Assembly: GCA_025331445.1 (NCBI GenBank)
Contig: JAIWNE010000136.1
Coordinates: 1 to 64,000, forward strand
Source of the DNA: Blakeslea trispora
Lineage: Eukaryota; Mucoromycota; Mucoromycetes; Mucorales; Choanephoraceae
Direction of reading: 5' to 3'
Length of the DNA: 64,000 bases
In this document: positions 34,145 to 45,443 of the stretch, in pieces
Layout of the letters: each line of letters starts with the position of its first letter
Numbering within the stretch: position 1 is the stretch's first letter
Made by a program: the position numbers and the translations under genes
Notes under the pieces: generated by a model
Told to the model about the DNA's origin: nothing
The model's input: only the letters and a program-made list of their open reading frames with translations
Databases searched by the model: none

Positions 34145-37100
34145 ATGTCTGCTTCTTCTGCTGCTCAAAACTCATTGTGCAATTGCTTGCAATGTATTAC
34201 CTATGTCACTCAAGGTAGTGGCATGAAAAAGCGTGCTTATGAGTACCATCAAACTCGTGAGCTTATTAAGAGAACTAGAGAAGGTAATTTCTCTTAATAA
34301 AATTCTAAGTGATGACAATTATTAACTCTCAAATATGTGGGTCCCTCTGCTTCTGAAATCATTGCTGACTCTAATGTTGATACTGTCGCTAATGAAACTC
34401 TCGTTGATGAAGGTAACATTTAATCCACTTTAGTAAATTATATATACTTAACGTTTTATTATTTGAATTAGATTTCTCTTATGATCAAGCTGATTTTGAT
34501 TTTGTTGAAACTGAAGATGCTAGTCATGAAGGTATGGCTTTATTTTTATACTATTTTTTTTGTCAGTTAACTCACTTTCTACTTTTTGATCATAGATCCT
34601 GTATTTGATCTTCCTCGCAACGACAACTTGCCATCAACTCCAATTGCTTCTTTGTTGTTTGTCATGCTTGTCTTGTTGCGCAAGAACCAGTTGACCGATG
34701 CATCAAGTGAAGCTATTATGCTTTTCTGCAACATGGTCCTCTGTTTGACTGAAGAAAGCTTTCGATTTCCCAAATCGATCGCTACTTTCGACAGTTGGTG
34801 TCATTCCGCTGGTTCTTTTGGATTTGGTGTTAAGGAGTATGCCAGCTGTATTACTTGCCATGCAATTTATTCATATGACAGCGAAATTGAAAGACAAGCT
34901 CTTCTTGAACAGCCCAGATGTCGTTACAATGGTCTTTTTCTTGGTTCTTCTCCATGTCAGCAAAACCTTTTGGCCTCCAATCAATATGGTACGATAGCTC
35001 CTGTTCGCTCGTTCTTTTACAACTCCTTGACAGAGACATTGAAGTCTTTCTTCATGCGAAATGGATTTGTTGACAATATACGTCAATGGAAAAGCCGTCA
35101 AGTGTTGCCTGGTATGCTCTCTGACATCTTTGACGATCGAGTTTGGAACGAGTTCAAGGTTAGCCCTGACGACAATGAGCCCTTCGTCTTTCAAAGTGAG
35201 TATAACCTTTTGCTTACCTTGAACTGTGACTGGTTCCAAGCATATAAGGACAATTACAGTATCAGTGCCATTTATCTCACCATCCAGAACTTGTCTCGTG
35301 AGACAAGAAATTTTCGAACCAACACCATCTTGGTGTGTTTGATCAATGGTCCGAAGGAGCCCAAGACATTCGAGATGAACCATTATCTTCGTCCTTTGGT
35401 AAAGGAACTTCTTGAATTGATGAACGGTGTAGAAATGCAAACAAGAAAGCATGGCAAGTAAATTGTCAAAGCCGCACTTTCCCTGTGCATGATGGATCTG
35501 CCAGCTCAGCGAAAGGTAGCCGGCTTTACTTCTTTCAATTCCATCAATGCATGTATGAAATGTAAGAAGCAGTTCAAAGGGATAAAGAAAGGTGACAAGA
35601 CTCGGGATTTCACTGATTTTGAAGTTGAAAGATGGACAAGAAGATCATGTCAAGACCACCGCACCCAAGCTTCAAGATGGCTCAAGACAAAGACCGATAG
35701 TGAGCGTAAGGATCTAGAGAAAGAAAACTGTACCCGTTGGAGTGTTCTGTTGGAGCTACCATACTTCGATCCCATCCGTCATGTTGGGATTGACATTATG
35801 CATAATCTCCTTTTAGGAATTATCAAAAAAATGGCATTCATCTGGACTAACGACTTGGACACCAGCCTGCCAATGCTGACAATGGGTAATTTGAAGGAAA
35901 TTCAAGCAGTCCTTAAAAACAAGTTTGTTCTGCCCTCCGGCCATGCTGTCTCCTCAATTGCTCGCAAGATTGCAATTGGGAGTGGGTTCTCCAACTTGAA
36001 GGCGGACGAATGGTCGACTTGGTTGTTGGTGTTGTCACCATACTTTCTTCACAAGTACTTTGGCAAAAAAGCCTACGAGCATTGGATGCTACTAGTCAAA
36101 GCTTCTCGTGTTCTTCTTTCGCCCTGTTTGTCTCTCTCACAACTTGATGATGCTCAGAGCATGTTGAAAATGTTTTTGGTTGATTTTGAAAGTATCTATA
36201 AAGAGAAATCATTAATCACCATCAACTTTCATAATGCACTACATCTCAAAGAGACAATTCTGGATTACTCGGCTTCACCATCGCATTGGTTGTTCAACTT
36301 TGAGCGATATAACCAAGACTTGAAGGGCATCGAAACCAACCGAAAAGACTGCGTCGAGAGAACATATATAAACAAGTTCTTACTAAATGTTTATGCTGAA
36401 GACTCAATTGAAACTTTGACGCACTGTATTCCTGATCAAGACAAATCTCAAGTCCAAAATCTCTTTTGTGTTCAGAAGCCATCCTGTCACGAATTGCTAC
36501 GCCAAGAATATGATGATGCTGTGATGACTTTCTGCCTTTCTGACTTCCACACCATGTGGACAGGTAGTGAGCCTGCGTACGGTTACGAGCAGCTCCCGCT
36601 CAGCACCATTCTCTCACTCAAGCCAGTCTCGATAACACTCAAGGAGGAAATGTTCTCATATCTTGTTAAATATTACAACCAGTTGTATAATTCTGTGTAC
36701 TTGGATGAGTATGCTACCGTTCTGAACCCTAATTCTTTTGCAGTCGAACGGAAGGCACATAAGTTTAAACGCATCAATATTCTGGGTAACAAGTTCAGTT
36801 CAGTTGAGGCATCAACTACAAGCAAGCGAGGTTCGTATGCAATGGCCTACTATCCTAGCACCAACGGCCTTGAACTTAGGTATTGCCAAATCTAGTGTCT
36901 TTTTAGACATACAATTATGGTAGAAGAAGAAAACGGCGACCAATTGCCAACAACTCATTACCTTGCCTTCGTGAGATGGTTTTGCAAGTCTGACTTGCAG
37001 TTTTATTATTACAACAACCAAGACACAACCAAGTTTGGCATGGAAGCCCTTCAAAAAGACTTCGAGTCAAACTCAGTTGCTTCAATTATTCCTGTCTTGC

Positions 37101-37186
37101 ATCTACACAGTCAAATGGCAATTGTCCTTGACCACTTAAGCAATACTCATGTAGTTGTCCAGATAGCACCAAAGATTATCGCTTAG
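34145..37186 (+). pseudogene. Tnp2-like CACTA transposase, copy A3 (two nonsense codons)
   Basis: The ATG at 34145 opens exon 1 (CNCLQC zinc-like motif, donor GTAATT at 34284). Short exons end at GTAACA near 34413 and GTATGG near 34532, and the main exon begins near 34597. Domain order: SFRFPKSIATFDSW, CITCHAIYSYD, YNLLLTLNCDWFQAY, DLPAQRKVAGFTS with CMKCKKQF, LPYFDPIRHVGIDIMHNLLLG, FNFERYNQDLKG, RINILGNKFSS, LAFVRWFCKS, ending VQIAPKIIA at TAG 37184. The only breaks in the main exon are TAA at 35459 (A2 has CAA) and TAG at 36893 (A2 has CAG). The exon 2 acceptor near 34330 lacks an AG. Almost a full-length gene of about 900 codons. Confidence 0.9.
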
Positions 37187-37606
37187 TCTATTCTTTCTTT
37201 CTTTCTTTTATTCACTCGTTTTCTCTCCTTTTCTCACTCGTTTATATTTTGTTCTCTTTCCTACTTTTATGATTCTTTCATGCTCTTTCCCACTTTTTTC
37301 ACTTTATGATTCTCCTATGCTTTCTTCTACTTTTATGTTTTGTTTCTACTTTTATGATTTTACTTACATTTATGGCCCTCTTATGATTTTTTATTTTTAT
37401 TATTTTTCTCTATGTCTATATTTAAACAAATTGCAATTCATTCCTTTTTTTTTTCTTTTTTTATCAGCGATACCCTTTTTCGTTATGTTTTTTGATATGT
37501 CTAGTAAGTATAAATCTCTAACCTTAGTACTCAACACTGTAACAGCGGTAGTGCCCTCATGCAAACAAGCTAAGTATCAAGTACACATGTCAACTTCAGG
37601 TTTATT
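37187..37606. other. Pyrimidine-rich spacer between convergent genes
   Basis: CTTT/TCTC-rich low-complexity sequence between the ends of the A3 transposase and accessory genes, equivalent to 27327-27700 of A2. Likely holds both 3' untranslated regions. Confidence 0.6.
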
Positions 37607-38713
37607 TTAATAACAATATTTATTCATAGCTAAAAAAAAGAGAGAGAAACAAAAGTAAAGAAAAGACGAAATGTACTCATTCAAAGCCCAACGAGGAAGA
37701 GGGCGACGAAGCTCTTCGGACAGAGCTGCTTCAACATTTCTACGACGACGAGTAGCACGCACATGCTTCTTTTTGCTTCTTCTGTCCGCATCGTCTAAGC
37801 GAGAGAAAAAACTGTTCAACTAGAAGCACTGTCGTTATTACGCTTGAACAGAACAAACAAATTAACAACTTACCTTGTCAGAACGCCAGGAAGGAACCAG
37901 CACACGAAAGAGCTCGCCGAACTCTCCGTCCGCTTCATCTTCTTCGTCAGACATATAAGCCCTCTCAAGAACAGCATTGCATTCCTCAATGCTGCCGATG
38001 TCGCGAGACAGAGAAACCGAGTCTTTCGCAAAGCAAGCTCTGCGAGCCATTAATTTCTTTCAAGAAAAAGGTAAGTCATCATTAAAAGTAGTATGTTCTG
38101 TTTTTACTTACTTTATCGACTCGCTTACGCTTGCGTTCCTTAAGCGATACCAATTCTCGAGACGCAGGGCTAGAGACACCTCTTTTTTCATTCGCTCTGG
38201 ATACGTTGAATTGGTTTCTTATCTTTTCCTCCAAGCACTTTGTAACCTCCTTGGAGAGTTCTTCGTGCTCGGAGTAACCAGCAACAGCCTTCATCTCTGC
38301 AATCGCATTTTCAAGAATAGCCTTGAATACTGGCTAGTTTCTTCCAGACTTTTGCAAAGAATGATCCAGAGCAAATTTAACACCAATCCGCTTGGCGGTT
38401 TCAAGCGCATTTTTGACAGCTTTCCATTAAACGATGTGCGAGTGTAATTATTAAAATTATCTTTTTGCAATTATGTTTAACTTACAAGCAACACAGGGTC
38501 TCTACCACTGAGAGGTCTTCCAGTAGCATTGCCATTAGCACTTCTAGAGCCAGATCGACCAAAAGCAGACTCGAGAAATCTAACACGCTCCAAAAGATCA
38601 TCAACGCGCCCATCAGGCTGAGTGACAGGAACAGGCTGAGCAGCAGGACGGGTAAGAGCACGGGCAGGAGTGCGAGGGGTAGAGGCAGCTACTTGAGGGA
38701 TTTGGCGGTTCAT
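37607..38713 (-). CDS. CACTA accessory gene, copy A3 (four exons)
   Basis: Minus strand, ATG at 38713: MNRQIPQVAAST, Arg-Pro-rich, then a helix DDLLERVRFLESAFG, donor GTAAGTT after DPVLL. The second exon (about 38390-38115) holds MKAVAGYSEHEELS and ASRELVSLKERKRKRVDK. The third exon (about 38050-37880) has DIGSIEECNAVLERAYMSDEEDEADGE and VLVPSWRSDK. The last exon from 37819 starts LNSFFSRLDDADRR and contains LPRWALNE, with the stop near 37607. A stop interrupts the start of exon 2 (TAG near 38334). The pattern EECxxVL, acidic patch, PSWRS and LPRWA matches A2. Unknown function. Confidence 0.68.
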
Positions 38714-38929
38714 TTTGTTTAAAGATAATAATAAAAAAACACTGTACCTTGAAAAAAGTTTATTTTTATAGCTTGCAGCCTATTTTGATCAATTTGTGGA
38801 TCTTTATGGCTCCCAAAATGGAAGTTTGTTCCTAATTTAAAATTGACGATATTTTTTCATATATTTTAGCATCTTTTTTGTTGTTGTTGCCTTTTCTTTT
38901 ATTTTTCTTTTAATCTTTTTTCTTTTTTT

Positions 38930-39480
38930 TTAAACAAAAAGTAAGTTTCTATTTATTTGATTGAGTAAAGGCTAACAAAAGTTCTTTAGTTAACAAATGG
39001 TTTCAATGGAGTTATCTGTATTGTATCTAACTGCTTGAGGTAATGATTAGCGTACATGTTGTTGTCTTATAGACTAATCTTTTTGTGTTATAAAAGCCCT
39101 TTGACCTGAGTCTCTCTGCCTCTGCCTCTGCCTCTCTTTTTTTCTTGGTTGAAATGGTTCACAGGTAAACAACATATAATATGATGTCAAACAACTGTCC
39201 TGACGATTATCTCTTAGATACTCTACCTGGCCTTTCTTATAAGTCTCAAGCATCAGTCTCTTCTTTTGAACTGTAAGTTGTTAAATGAACACTTAAAGAA
39301 TTTAAAAACTCATGATCTGTTTATAGATCCTTTTTAAAGAAGACTTCGTTTTAATTTGGCTGTATGCTCTTATTCTTATAGTATTCTTTACTGATTTAAT
39401 GTAAGTTATTCATCACTTTCGTTTTTCTTTCAGTTTCATTAATCGCTTTATTACTTTAACACTCGTATGTGGGCTCCTTG
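38930..39480 (+). ncRNA. Micro-exon transcript in A3 right arm (predicted)
   Basis: Exon-like segments on the plus strand: CTTTAG|...CTGCTTGAG|GTAATG (about 38993-39040), TTATAG|...CACAG|GTAAAC (39073-39163), TCTTAG|...GAACT|GTAAGT (39219-39270), TTATAG|...TTAAT|GTAAGT (39327-39399) and TTTCAG at 39432. Same place and orientation as in A2 and A4, with matching sequence at the first exon end. No long open frame. Confidence 0.5.
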
Positions 39481-39734
39481 TTTACTCTGTTCCGCCATTG
39501 TTTCTGTCTGTTTATAGCCCTTGGATTCTACCCCGTTATCGTTGTCTCTCGTCAGTTGTTTATATGGTTTCTACCTGTACTGGTGGCAAAATTACAGCTT
39601 GCTTCTGCCAGTGTTCTAGCCTCTCCAGCCATCTTTTCCTGCCATTTCTGCTAGGCTTTTGAGGGCTTTTTCTGCCAAATATTCTGCCTATCCCTGTAAT
39701 CGATGCCTGCCATTTTCCCTAATTATTTGACCTG

Positions 39735-39900
39735 ATTCCCCTAGCATTTCCCCCCATAATATAGCTATTATTTTCAGTAGAAAAAAGTTTTTTCAAGAAA
39801 AAAAAGCCACTTTTTTAAGCCTCTAATCCTGTATATCTGTCTAATATAGTCCAATCGTAAAGAAGTATATTTGTGTAAAGAAGTCTATTTCATCCAATGA
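39735..39900. repeat. Conserved family A right-arm block (A3 copy)
   Basis: Contains CCCCTAGCATTTCCCCCC, AAAAGCCACTTTTTTAAGCC and ATCCTGTATATCTGTC, nearly identical to A4 44320-44470. Confidence 0.75.
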
Positions 39901-40019
39901 TAAACGTACATCTAAATAAAATGTCAAATTTAAAGCCAATCAAACAAAGGGAATTAACGTAAAATGATCATAAATGACCAATTGAACAAAATGATTTTAA
40001 GAAATAAACCCATCGCGAA

Positions 40020-40245
40020 GCTACAACCAATGCAATGGACAAGATGTTTGTTACAAAATTAATGCAAATGGACAAGGTATTCATTATGCTTGTCCAATAA
40101 ACGCATTTGGATTGCTCGTCCATTGCACTCGTCCATTGCAGCAATAGGACTGTGTGACCATTTCACTGCAATGGACAACTTGGCGTTGTACAAATACAGC
40201 TTGTCCATTGCAAAAATTTAATGCAATGGACGACCAACTAGGTGT
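40020..40245. repeat. A3 right subterminal repeats (TGCAATGGACAA)
   Basis: About eight copies of TGCAATGGACAA or its complement with small variants, in both orientations, ending against the CACTAC terminus. Confidence 0.88.
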
Positions 40246-40420
40246 AGTGAAAGATGTTGATGAGAAGATTGAAGATAATAGAGTTGAAGTGAACATGCCT
40301 GATCTGCCACTTGAATTAGAAATCCGACTCAAGAAAGAAGCAAAACGAAAAAGGAAGTTTAAGCCAATTACGTCAAACAAAAGGCATAAAGGTCATTCCT
40401 TATTTGGTTATGCTCGTTAG

Positions 40421-41880
40421 AAAATGTACTTCTTTAGATCCATAACTTTTGTACTATATCATATATATATTTATTTAGTATAGTTATAATTATCCATTCG
40501 AGTATAAATATCCCATCGCATAAAAATGAATAAAGCCTTATCTTTCTGCTTACCACTAAATACTTATTGTACTTTTAAGATTAACCACTGAGAGTTAAAT
40601 CTATACGCTTGACCCTCTATACGAAACTGACAGTTTTGTCGTCTTGTTAACGGTTTAGGCTTTACTTGCAATAATTAGCAGACGATTCTGTGTATTGATA
40701 ATGTAAGTATAAGATCTTTATTTATAATATATATATATATATGTGTAGGTTACCTGTGTATTGATAATGTAAGTATAAGATAAAGAGCTTACAATTACCA
40801 ATTCCACAGTATTTATATGATTTCTAAACTATGCTAATAAACTACAATCTAAACCTATAAGGTAACGGCAGAATCAATTATGATTGATTCTTCTTAGAGT
40901 CTTGTCTTTTGTGATCTTGTGTGAGGGGAACTTCCTTTGCAGGATTAAGTTCAATCGGACTTTCTTTCTATTTTTCTGTTTGGTAGTATTGGGCTTGAAT
41001 CTCCGCTTGTTGGGATTATACCTGGTAGGCAAGTTGTATTCTACTTCTACTGGTCGATTTACAGGTTCTATGTCAACGGCTACGACAGTTTGAAATGTAG
41101 AAAAGTGATAGTATCGTCTAAAGCCAAGTTTCTTTTGTCCGGTGCAATTCCGGCAGTTGTGCGAATCGGATTATCTGTCTACGTCACTTTTTATTAATAA
41201 AAAAGATCCTGAAGTCCCTGAAGACCCTTTTTGCTCGTTTTCCTCTGACCTATCTGACTCTCAATATCCTTTGGCTTTGCTTACATTCCTAAGATCTATT
41301 GTTCCCTTCTGTTGTCTATTTCCCTTCGATTATCTATCTCACTTTTGTTACTATTTCAATTCACTCCATATTATTTATTTATTGCTGTTTCTACAATTTG
41401 ATAATTACACCTTCTTCCATCTTATTCATTTTAGACCAAACTGATATTAGATTTCACCTTACTTTATTTATTATATTCCAACATTACTTAGATAGAAATT
41501 CTTTAGAAGTAGTATAAAAGCTAAACAATTATCATAATAAAATCGAGGTCTTTTCCTTCTCTTAAATAATTGGTGTGTAGTTTGGAAGTTGATCCAGAAG
41601 ATAGAAGAATTGTTCGTTGTTGTTACTGTGTGAAGCTCTCTTTTAGGATCTAATTGTAGATATGACTATGCTAGGAAGAAAAGGCTTGGTAGAAGTTGTA
41701 TACGCTGTCCTTTTCTTGCTACTGTGTTTAGGCGGTGTCTTTCATCTTCTGCCATTCCTTTACCCATTCAATTCCGCCCACATTTATCAAACCGATAAAA
41801 ACCCTCAAAAGCCTTTACTCGACTTTTCATGTCCTGTCAGTTTTACGTAGGTATGAGGCTTTTATGATTTAGCTATTACG
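40421..41880. other. Spacer between A3 and A4; possible old LTR
   Basis: No supported gene. Directly after the interrupted coding sequence is a stretch with TATA-like and AATAAAGCC signals (40500-40545). A perfect 28-bp direct repeat (CTGTGTATTGATAATGTAAG...) occurs near 40688 and 40755 around an AT microsatellite. A TATA microsatellite lies at 40727-40742. Confidence 0.4.
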
Positions 41881-42197
41881 CACTACACCAAATGCCGGTC
41901 CGCTGTACAGTGGACACCCGGGTTGGACTGGGCGTCCGTCGCTGTCAAATTACCAACTTTTGATTTCGACTATAAAAGTTGCTGTTTTTTTGGCAGATAT
42001 CTAGATGTATTTTCTAGCCTTCCAAAACTTTTTACAAAATTAAATTTGGATGTATATTCATAAAGTTATTACCATTTACATTTCTTCTATCATATTACTG
42101 CTTAAAGAAATTTCGCTCTTTAATTTTTTTGGCAGTGATTTTTTCTCTGCTTAAGATTTTGAAGCAACTTGATTTTCTTAATGCTGAGGAGTTTGAA

Positions 42198-42332
42198 ATG
42201 TCTTGTCATTTTTTCTTCAATAAATATCAAGACCTAAAAAATTACTGCTTAAAAAATTGGAAAATACTTTCGGAAACGAGAAATTTAAAAATTGAGAATG
42301 AGGCTCACAAAATAATTGGGAAAATGATTTAA
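42198..42332 (+). CDS. Small left-arm frame conserved with A2 (doubtful)
   Basis: 45 codons from an ATG (MSCHFFFNKYQDLKNYC) to TGA/TAA near 42330; the frame is open upstream to about 42129 (KQLDFLNAEEFE). The homologous stretch in A2 (22465-22620) keeps the wording but has stops. Could be the remnant of an exon; equally could be chance. Confidence 0.25.
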   Translation: MSCHFFFNKYQDLKNYCLKNWKILSETRNLKIENEAHKIIGKMI

Positions 42333-43639
42333 GAATGGGAAATAAAAAACTTAAAGCAGTGAAAAAAAGAGACACTCGAAAATTAAATGCAAAAAAAACT
42401 TGAAGAAAACAAGACACTTAAATAAAGGCATCTAAAGAATAAGACGCTGTGACAAAGACATTGAAATAAATGCACTAAGATAAACATACTATAAAAAAAA
42501 CTTTTAAAGAAAAGACAACTTGTAAAATTAAAAGCAAAAAAAAAGAGTTTTGTGAAGAACATGCAAACTCATCTCGGTCTCATCTCCCAAGTTACCCAGT
42601 AGTGCGTTCAAGGTAAGCCTGCACTTTAAATCCCCTTTTCTTCTGTTCCATTTCTGCAAGCTTAACAGGTCAAAATATAAGAAGTAAGAACTTGCAACAG
42701 TCCATTTACATCTTTTTTCTCTTGTATATGCTCATTTTGTATAAAAACCCGCATTCTTTCCTTTCATGTACTGAGACAAAAATAAATAAAGGTGTGATCC
42801 ATAAAATAACTCGTAAGCAGTCGTTGTTTATTGCGTAAAGATGTTTTTCATTCATAAAAAAGAGCTTCTCGTTTATAAAGCAATCCACTTCTTGTCGAAA
42901 CAAAAAAAAAAAGGGTATAGCTGATTCCTAACACGGCAATGTAACTTACCTTTTGCTTGGCATGTATGATGAGGATCAAGCTTAGTACTGAAGAAGAAAA
43001 AAGTAGCAGTCTGGTATTCTTTTTTTTAGGTTAAAGTCAACTTGCAGCTCAAAAGCTTTTCTGACTGTTTTCTTTTCGTTGCACTTCCGAACCAGAGTCC
43101 GCGCTTGGAATGTCTGTGTCCAATATACTGCATTACTGAAATGACATAAGCTCGCTAAGTCTCATCTGCTTTTAACGAGATAAATAAGGTGTGAGTTGAG
43201 GCTACTTGTAATAAAAGAAAAAATTCAAGTGAGAGAAAAAAAAGTGTGTGTGATTTTGGCTGAGATTGAATAGAGCTATTTCTCTTTATTTTTTATTTTT
43301 TCAAAGTGTACTCATACGTGCCCATGTCAACAAGTCTAATGTCGTTTTTTCGACACAAAAAAAAGAAAAGAGATGCCTGTTTGTAGCTATATCAAAGGGG
43401 CGTATCAACGGATGCTCATGATGCACTTGAAGCGCTCTCTTAGTCGCTTTTCATAGATTTTTTAACGGTTAAGTAAAGTCAGGATATTTTATTCTTGTGT
43501 CGGTGATTCAATAATAAAATCTGTTAGTGTGATATTTCTCTCTCTCTCTCTTTTTTTGTTATTGACAAGACCCAAATAGGAAGCTGTCAAAAAGTTGAAA
43601 TTTTTTCCTTTTTCCTTTCTTTTCTCTTTTTCTCTCTTT

Positions 43640-44030
43640 TTTATTAAAGTATACAGGTAAGTCTTTTTCTTTTTTTTTCTTTGGTCAAGCCACTAATAGT
43701 CTACTTCCATTTACTTAGTTCTTGTCTTTGATTGATATGCGTTTACTTTGTTGTATAACTTGAGGTAATTATTCATAAGCATCTATGCTGTAATTCTTTT
43801 TATTCACGTACTTCTTTCGTTTAGAGCCTAGTTGTGCTTAATAATAATATTATTTACAAGGACCCTGTTGATGGCTTTTTTAAACGTAAGTAAGAAATTG
43901 GAATCTATGATTTCAGTATAACTTATTGCTTATTTTTTAGGCTTTCAAATGTTGGTATGCTCCTTTAACACGGTAAACTGCCTTTCGTATTGCCTTTAAC
44001 CATGGCTTGTCTGTAAGTACATTTGTCATT
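43640..44030 (+). ncRNA. Micro-exon transcript in A4 right arm (predicted)
   Basis: Splice-like series: donor ACAG|GTAAGT (43656), ACTTAG|...TAACTTGAG|GTAATT (about 43719-43765), TTTTAAAC|GTAAGT (43883), TTTTAG|...GTCT|GTAAGT (43940-44010). The TAACTTGAG exon end matches A3 and A2. The region is kept although both genes are deleted. Confidence 0.5.
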
Positions 44031-44319
44031 TCTTTTTGTGCTATTTCGCTTTTAACTAATGATGGTGTTGTTTTAGTTCAAATCCGGTTGTTCCTTGTTT
44101 GGTTTGCTTTCTGCCTTTTGTATGTAAAATTGTTGTCTCTCTCCATCTGCTTTTATGGTCTATCTGTTGCGTTTGTGTCTCAATTCGAATTGCTCTTGTC
44201 TGTACTCTGATCGCTCTTGTCATCGCTTTTTCTCGAAGCAATTTGCCATTTCTATCGGTTTTTTCTGGTCATATTCTTTACATCAATGAATTATTGCCTT
44301 TTTATTTATTTGCCTAATC

Positions 44320-44470
44320 CCCTAGTATTTTCCCCCGTAAAGAAGTCACTATTTTCAATCAAAAAAGTTTTTTCTATAATAAAAAGCCACTTTTTTAAGC
44401 CTCTAATCCTGTATATCTGTCTAATATAGTCCAATCGTAAAGAAGTATATTTGTGTAAAAAAGTCCAAAT
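44320..44470. repeat. Conserved family A right-arm block (A4 copy)
   Basis: Nearly identical to 39735-39895 of A3: CCTAGTATTTTCCCCC, AAAAGCCACTTTTTTAAGCC, ATCCTGTATATCTGTC, AAAGAAGTATATTTGTG. Confidence 0.78.
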
Positions 44471-44939
44471 CATCCAATTAGAAATGTCAATTTCAATAAA
44501 ATAGCAAATGTAAAGCCAATTAAACAAAGAATTTTTGAGTAAATTTATAAAAATGGCCAATTGAATAAAGATTGAAATATGGCAGAATAGAATAATTTCT
44601 AATTGTAACTCACCGTGAATTGAGTGTAACATATAATTTCAAATGAAATAGTATAAATAATCATCACTCATGTTAATACTTTTCTGTTCTTTGGATTCTT
44701 CTATTCAAACGTACAAAGGAACTAGAAAAAGTAAGCATTCTAATTATTCTGTGTTAATTACTTTTACTAATATATAAATAAAGCTGTCATTAATATCTCA
44801 ATAATATACAAAGAATCCTTTGGGAGACAGTTTAAACATCGTTCCCATAAATCAAGATTCTTCAAAAAAGATATCCAATCACAAACCTAAAGTAAAAAAG
44901 ACGGACGCCCTTTATGATTCACTGGGGACATGGCAACCA

Positions 44940-45110
44940 TTTCATCTGTCCAGTCCAGAGCAGTGATCGTCGGGTCCCTACTAACAGTGGACCTGCAGTG
45001 GACTTGCAGTGGGTCTTTACGATCACTTTTGTGCAGCGGACGCCGAATTGCTGTACAAATAACCGACGTCCACCGCTAAATTTGGCAGCAGTGGACGTCC
45101 TTTTGGGTGT
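44940..45110. repeat. A4 right subterminal repeats (GCAGTGGAC)
   Basis: Copies of (T/G)GCAGTGGAC, AACAGTGGACCTGCAG and GACGTCCACCGC; the left end at 41895-41940 has CTGTACAGTGGACAC and related units. Confidence 0.8.
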
Positions 45111-45208
45111 AGTGACGCCTGTGAAACTGATATATAATATGATCACTGTAATGTTGAGATATTAAAAGATAAGGTATCATTAATATCTCACATTACAGTC
45201 TATTTATA

Positions 45209-45443
45209 TTAAGGGGCAAAGTCTGGTCCGGTTCGGCGCTCCCTCTTGGCCGGACTACTGCTGCTGAGTCTGGGTTTAAACTTGCGCTTCTTGTTCACAT
45301 TCCAGTTGCGTAGAAACGCAGGTATCTCTTCGGTATTGGCAAAATCCAAACTTATTTGGCTGCTATGGTAATGCCTATTTGTCTCCATGACAGTTCTGTC
45401 AATTTTAATATATACCAAGATCTTATCTTACTAGCAGAAGGAT
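45209..45443 (-). pseudogene. Basic C-terminal tail of a repeated gene (copy 2)
   Basis: Minus-strand open frame without a clear ATG start: DRTVMETN, then EEIPAFLRNWNVNKKRKFKP and a basic end, stop TAA at 45209. The KRKFKP box links it to 40250-40420 and 52374-52598. It is truncated upstream by CACTA B2 (45444). Identity unknown. Confidence 0.4.

Larger units (their letters stand above)
31365..40249 (+). mobile_element. CACTA family A, copy A3 (8.9 kb)
   Basis: The ends CACTACACCTAATGG and (other strand) CACTACACCTAGTTGG are flanked by AAA (31362-31364, 40250-40252). Near-complete: Tnp2-like gene with only two nonsense codons, accessory gene with an open first exon, micro-exon arm, and TGCAATGGACAA subterminal repeats. 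It is the best preserved copy in the window. The left arm (31430-34140) holds no supported gene; part of it (31585-31690) is a decayed match to the left arms of A2 and A4. Confidence 0.93.
31270..40420 (+). pseudogene. Coding sequence interrupted by CACTA A3
   Basis: The frame YRVVSFVRPIVVHEEDEN...KPK runs into the A3 left end at 31364 and continues directly after A3 at 40250 (DVDEKIEDNRVEVNMPDLP...) to a stop near 40420. With the element and one AAA duplication removed the frame is continuous. The tail is basic with KRKFKPITSNKR. The same type of tail occurs on the minus strand at 52374-52598 and 45209-45418, so this is a repeated, probably transposon-derived, gene of unknown identity. The extent of the gene 5' of 31270 is unclear. 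Confidence 0.5.
41881..45114 (+). mobile_element. CACTA family A, copy A4 (internally deleted, non-autonomous)
   Basis: The ends CACTACACCAAATGCC and (other strand) CACTACACCCAAAAGG are flanked by ACG (41878-41880, 45115-45117). Only 3.2 kb: it keeps the left arm (41960-42340, homologous to A2), the micro-exon arm and the conserved right block, but has no transposase or accessory gene. Subterminal motif GCAGTGGAC. The interior 42340-43640 holds no gene I can support. Confidence 0.92.

Noticed and set aside
41142..41517. Two overlapping hydrophobic frames upstream of A4.
   Set aside because: T-rich composition alone gives Phe/Leu/Ser-rich frames; no motif, homologue in the window, or splice context.
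43960..44430. Hydrophobic membrane-like frames in the A4 right arm.
   Set aside because: They cross the micro-exon splice signals and the conserved non-coding block, and are not kept in A2 or A3.
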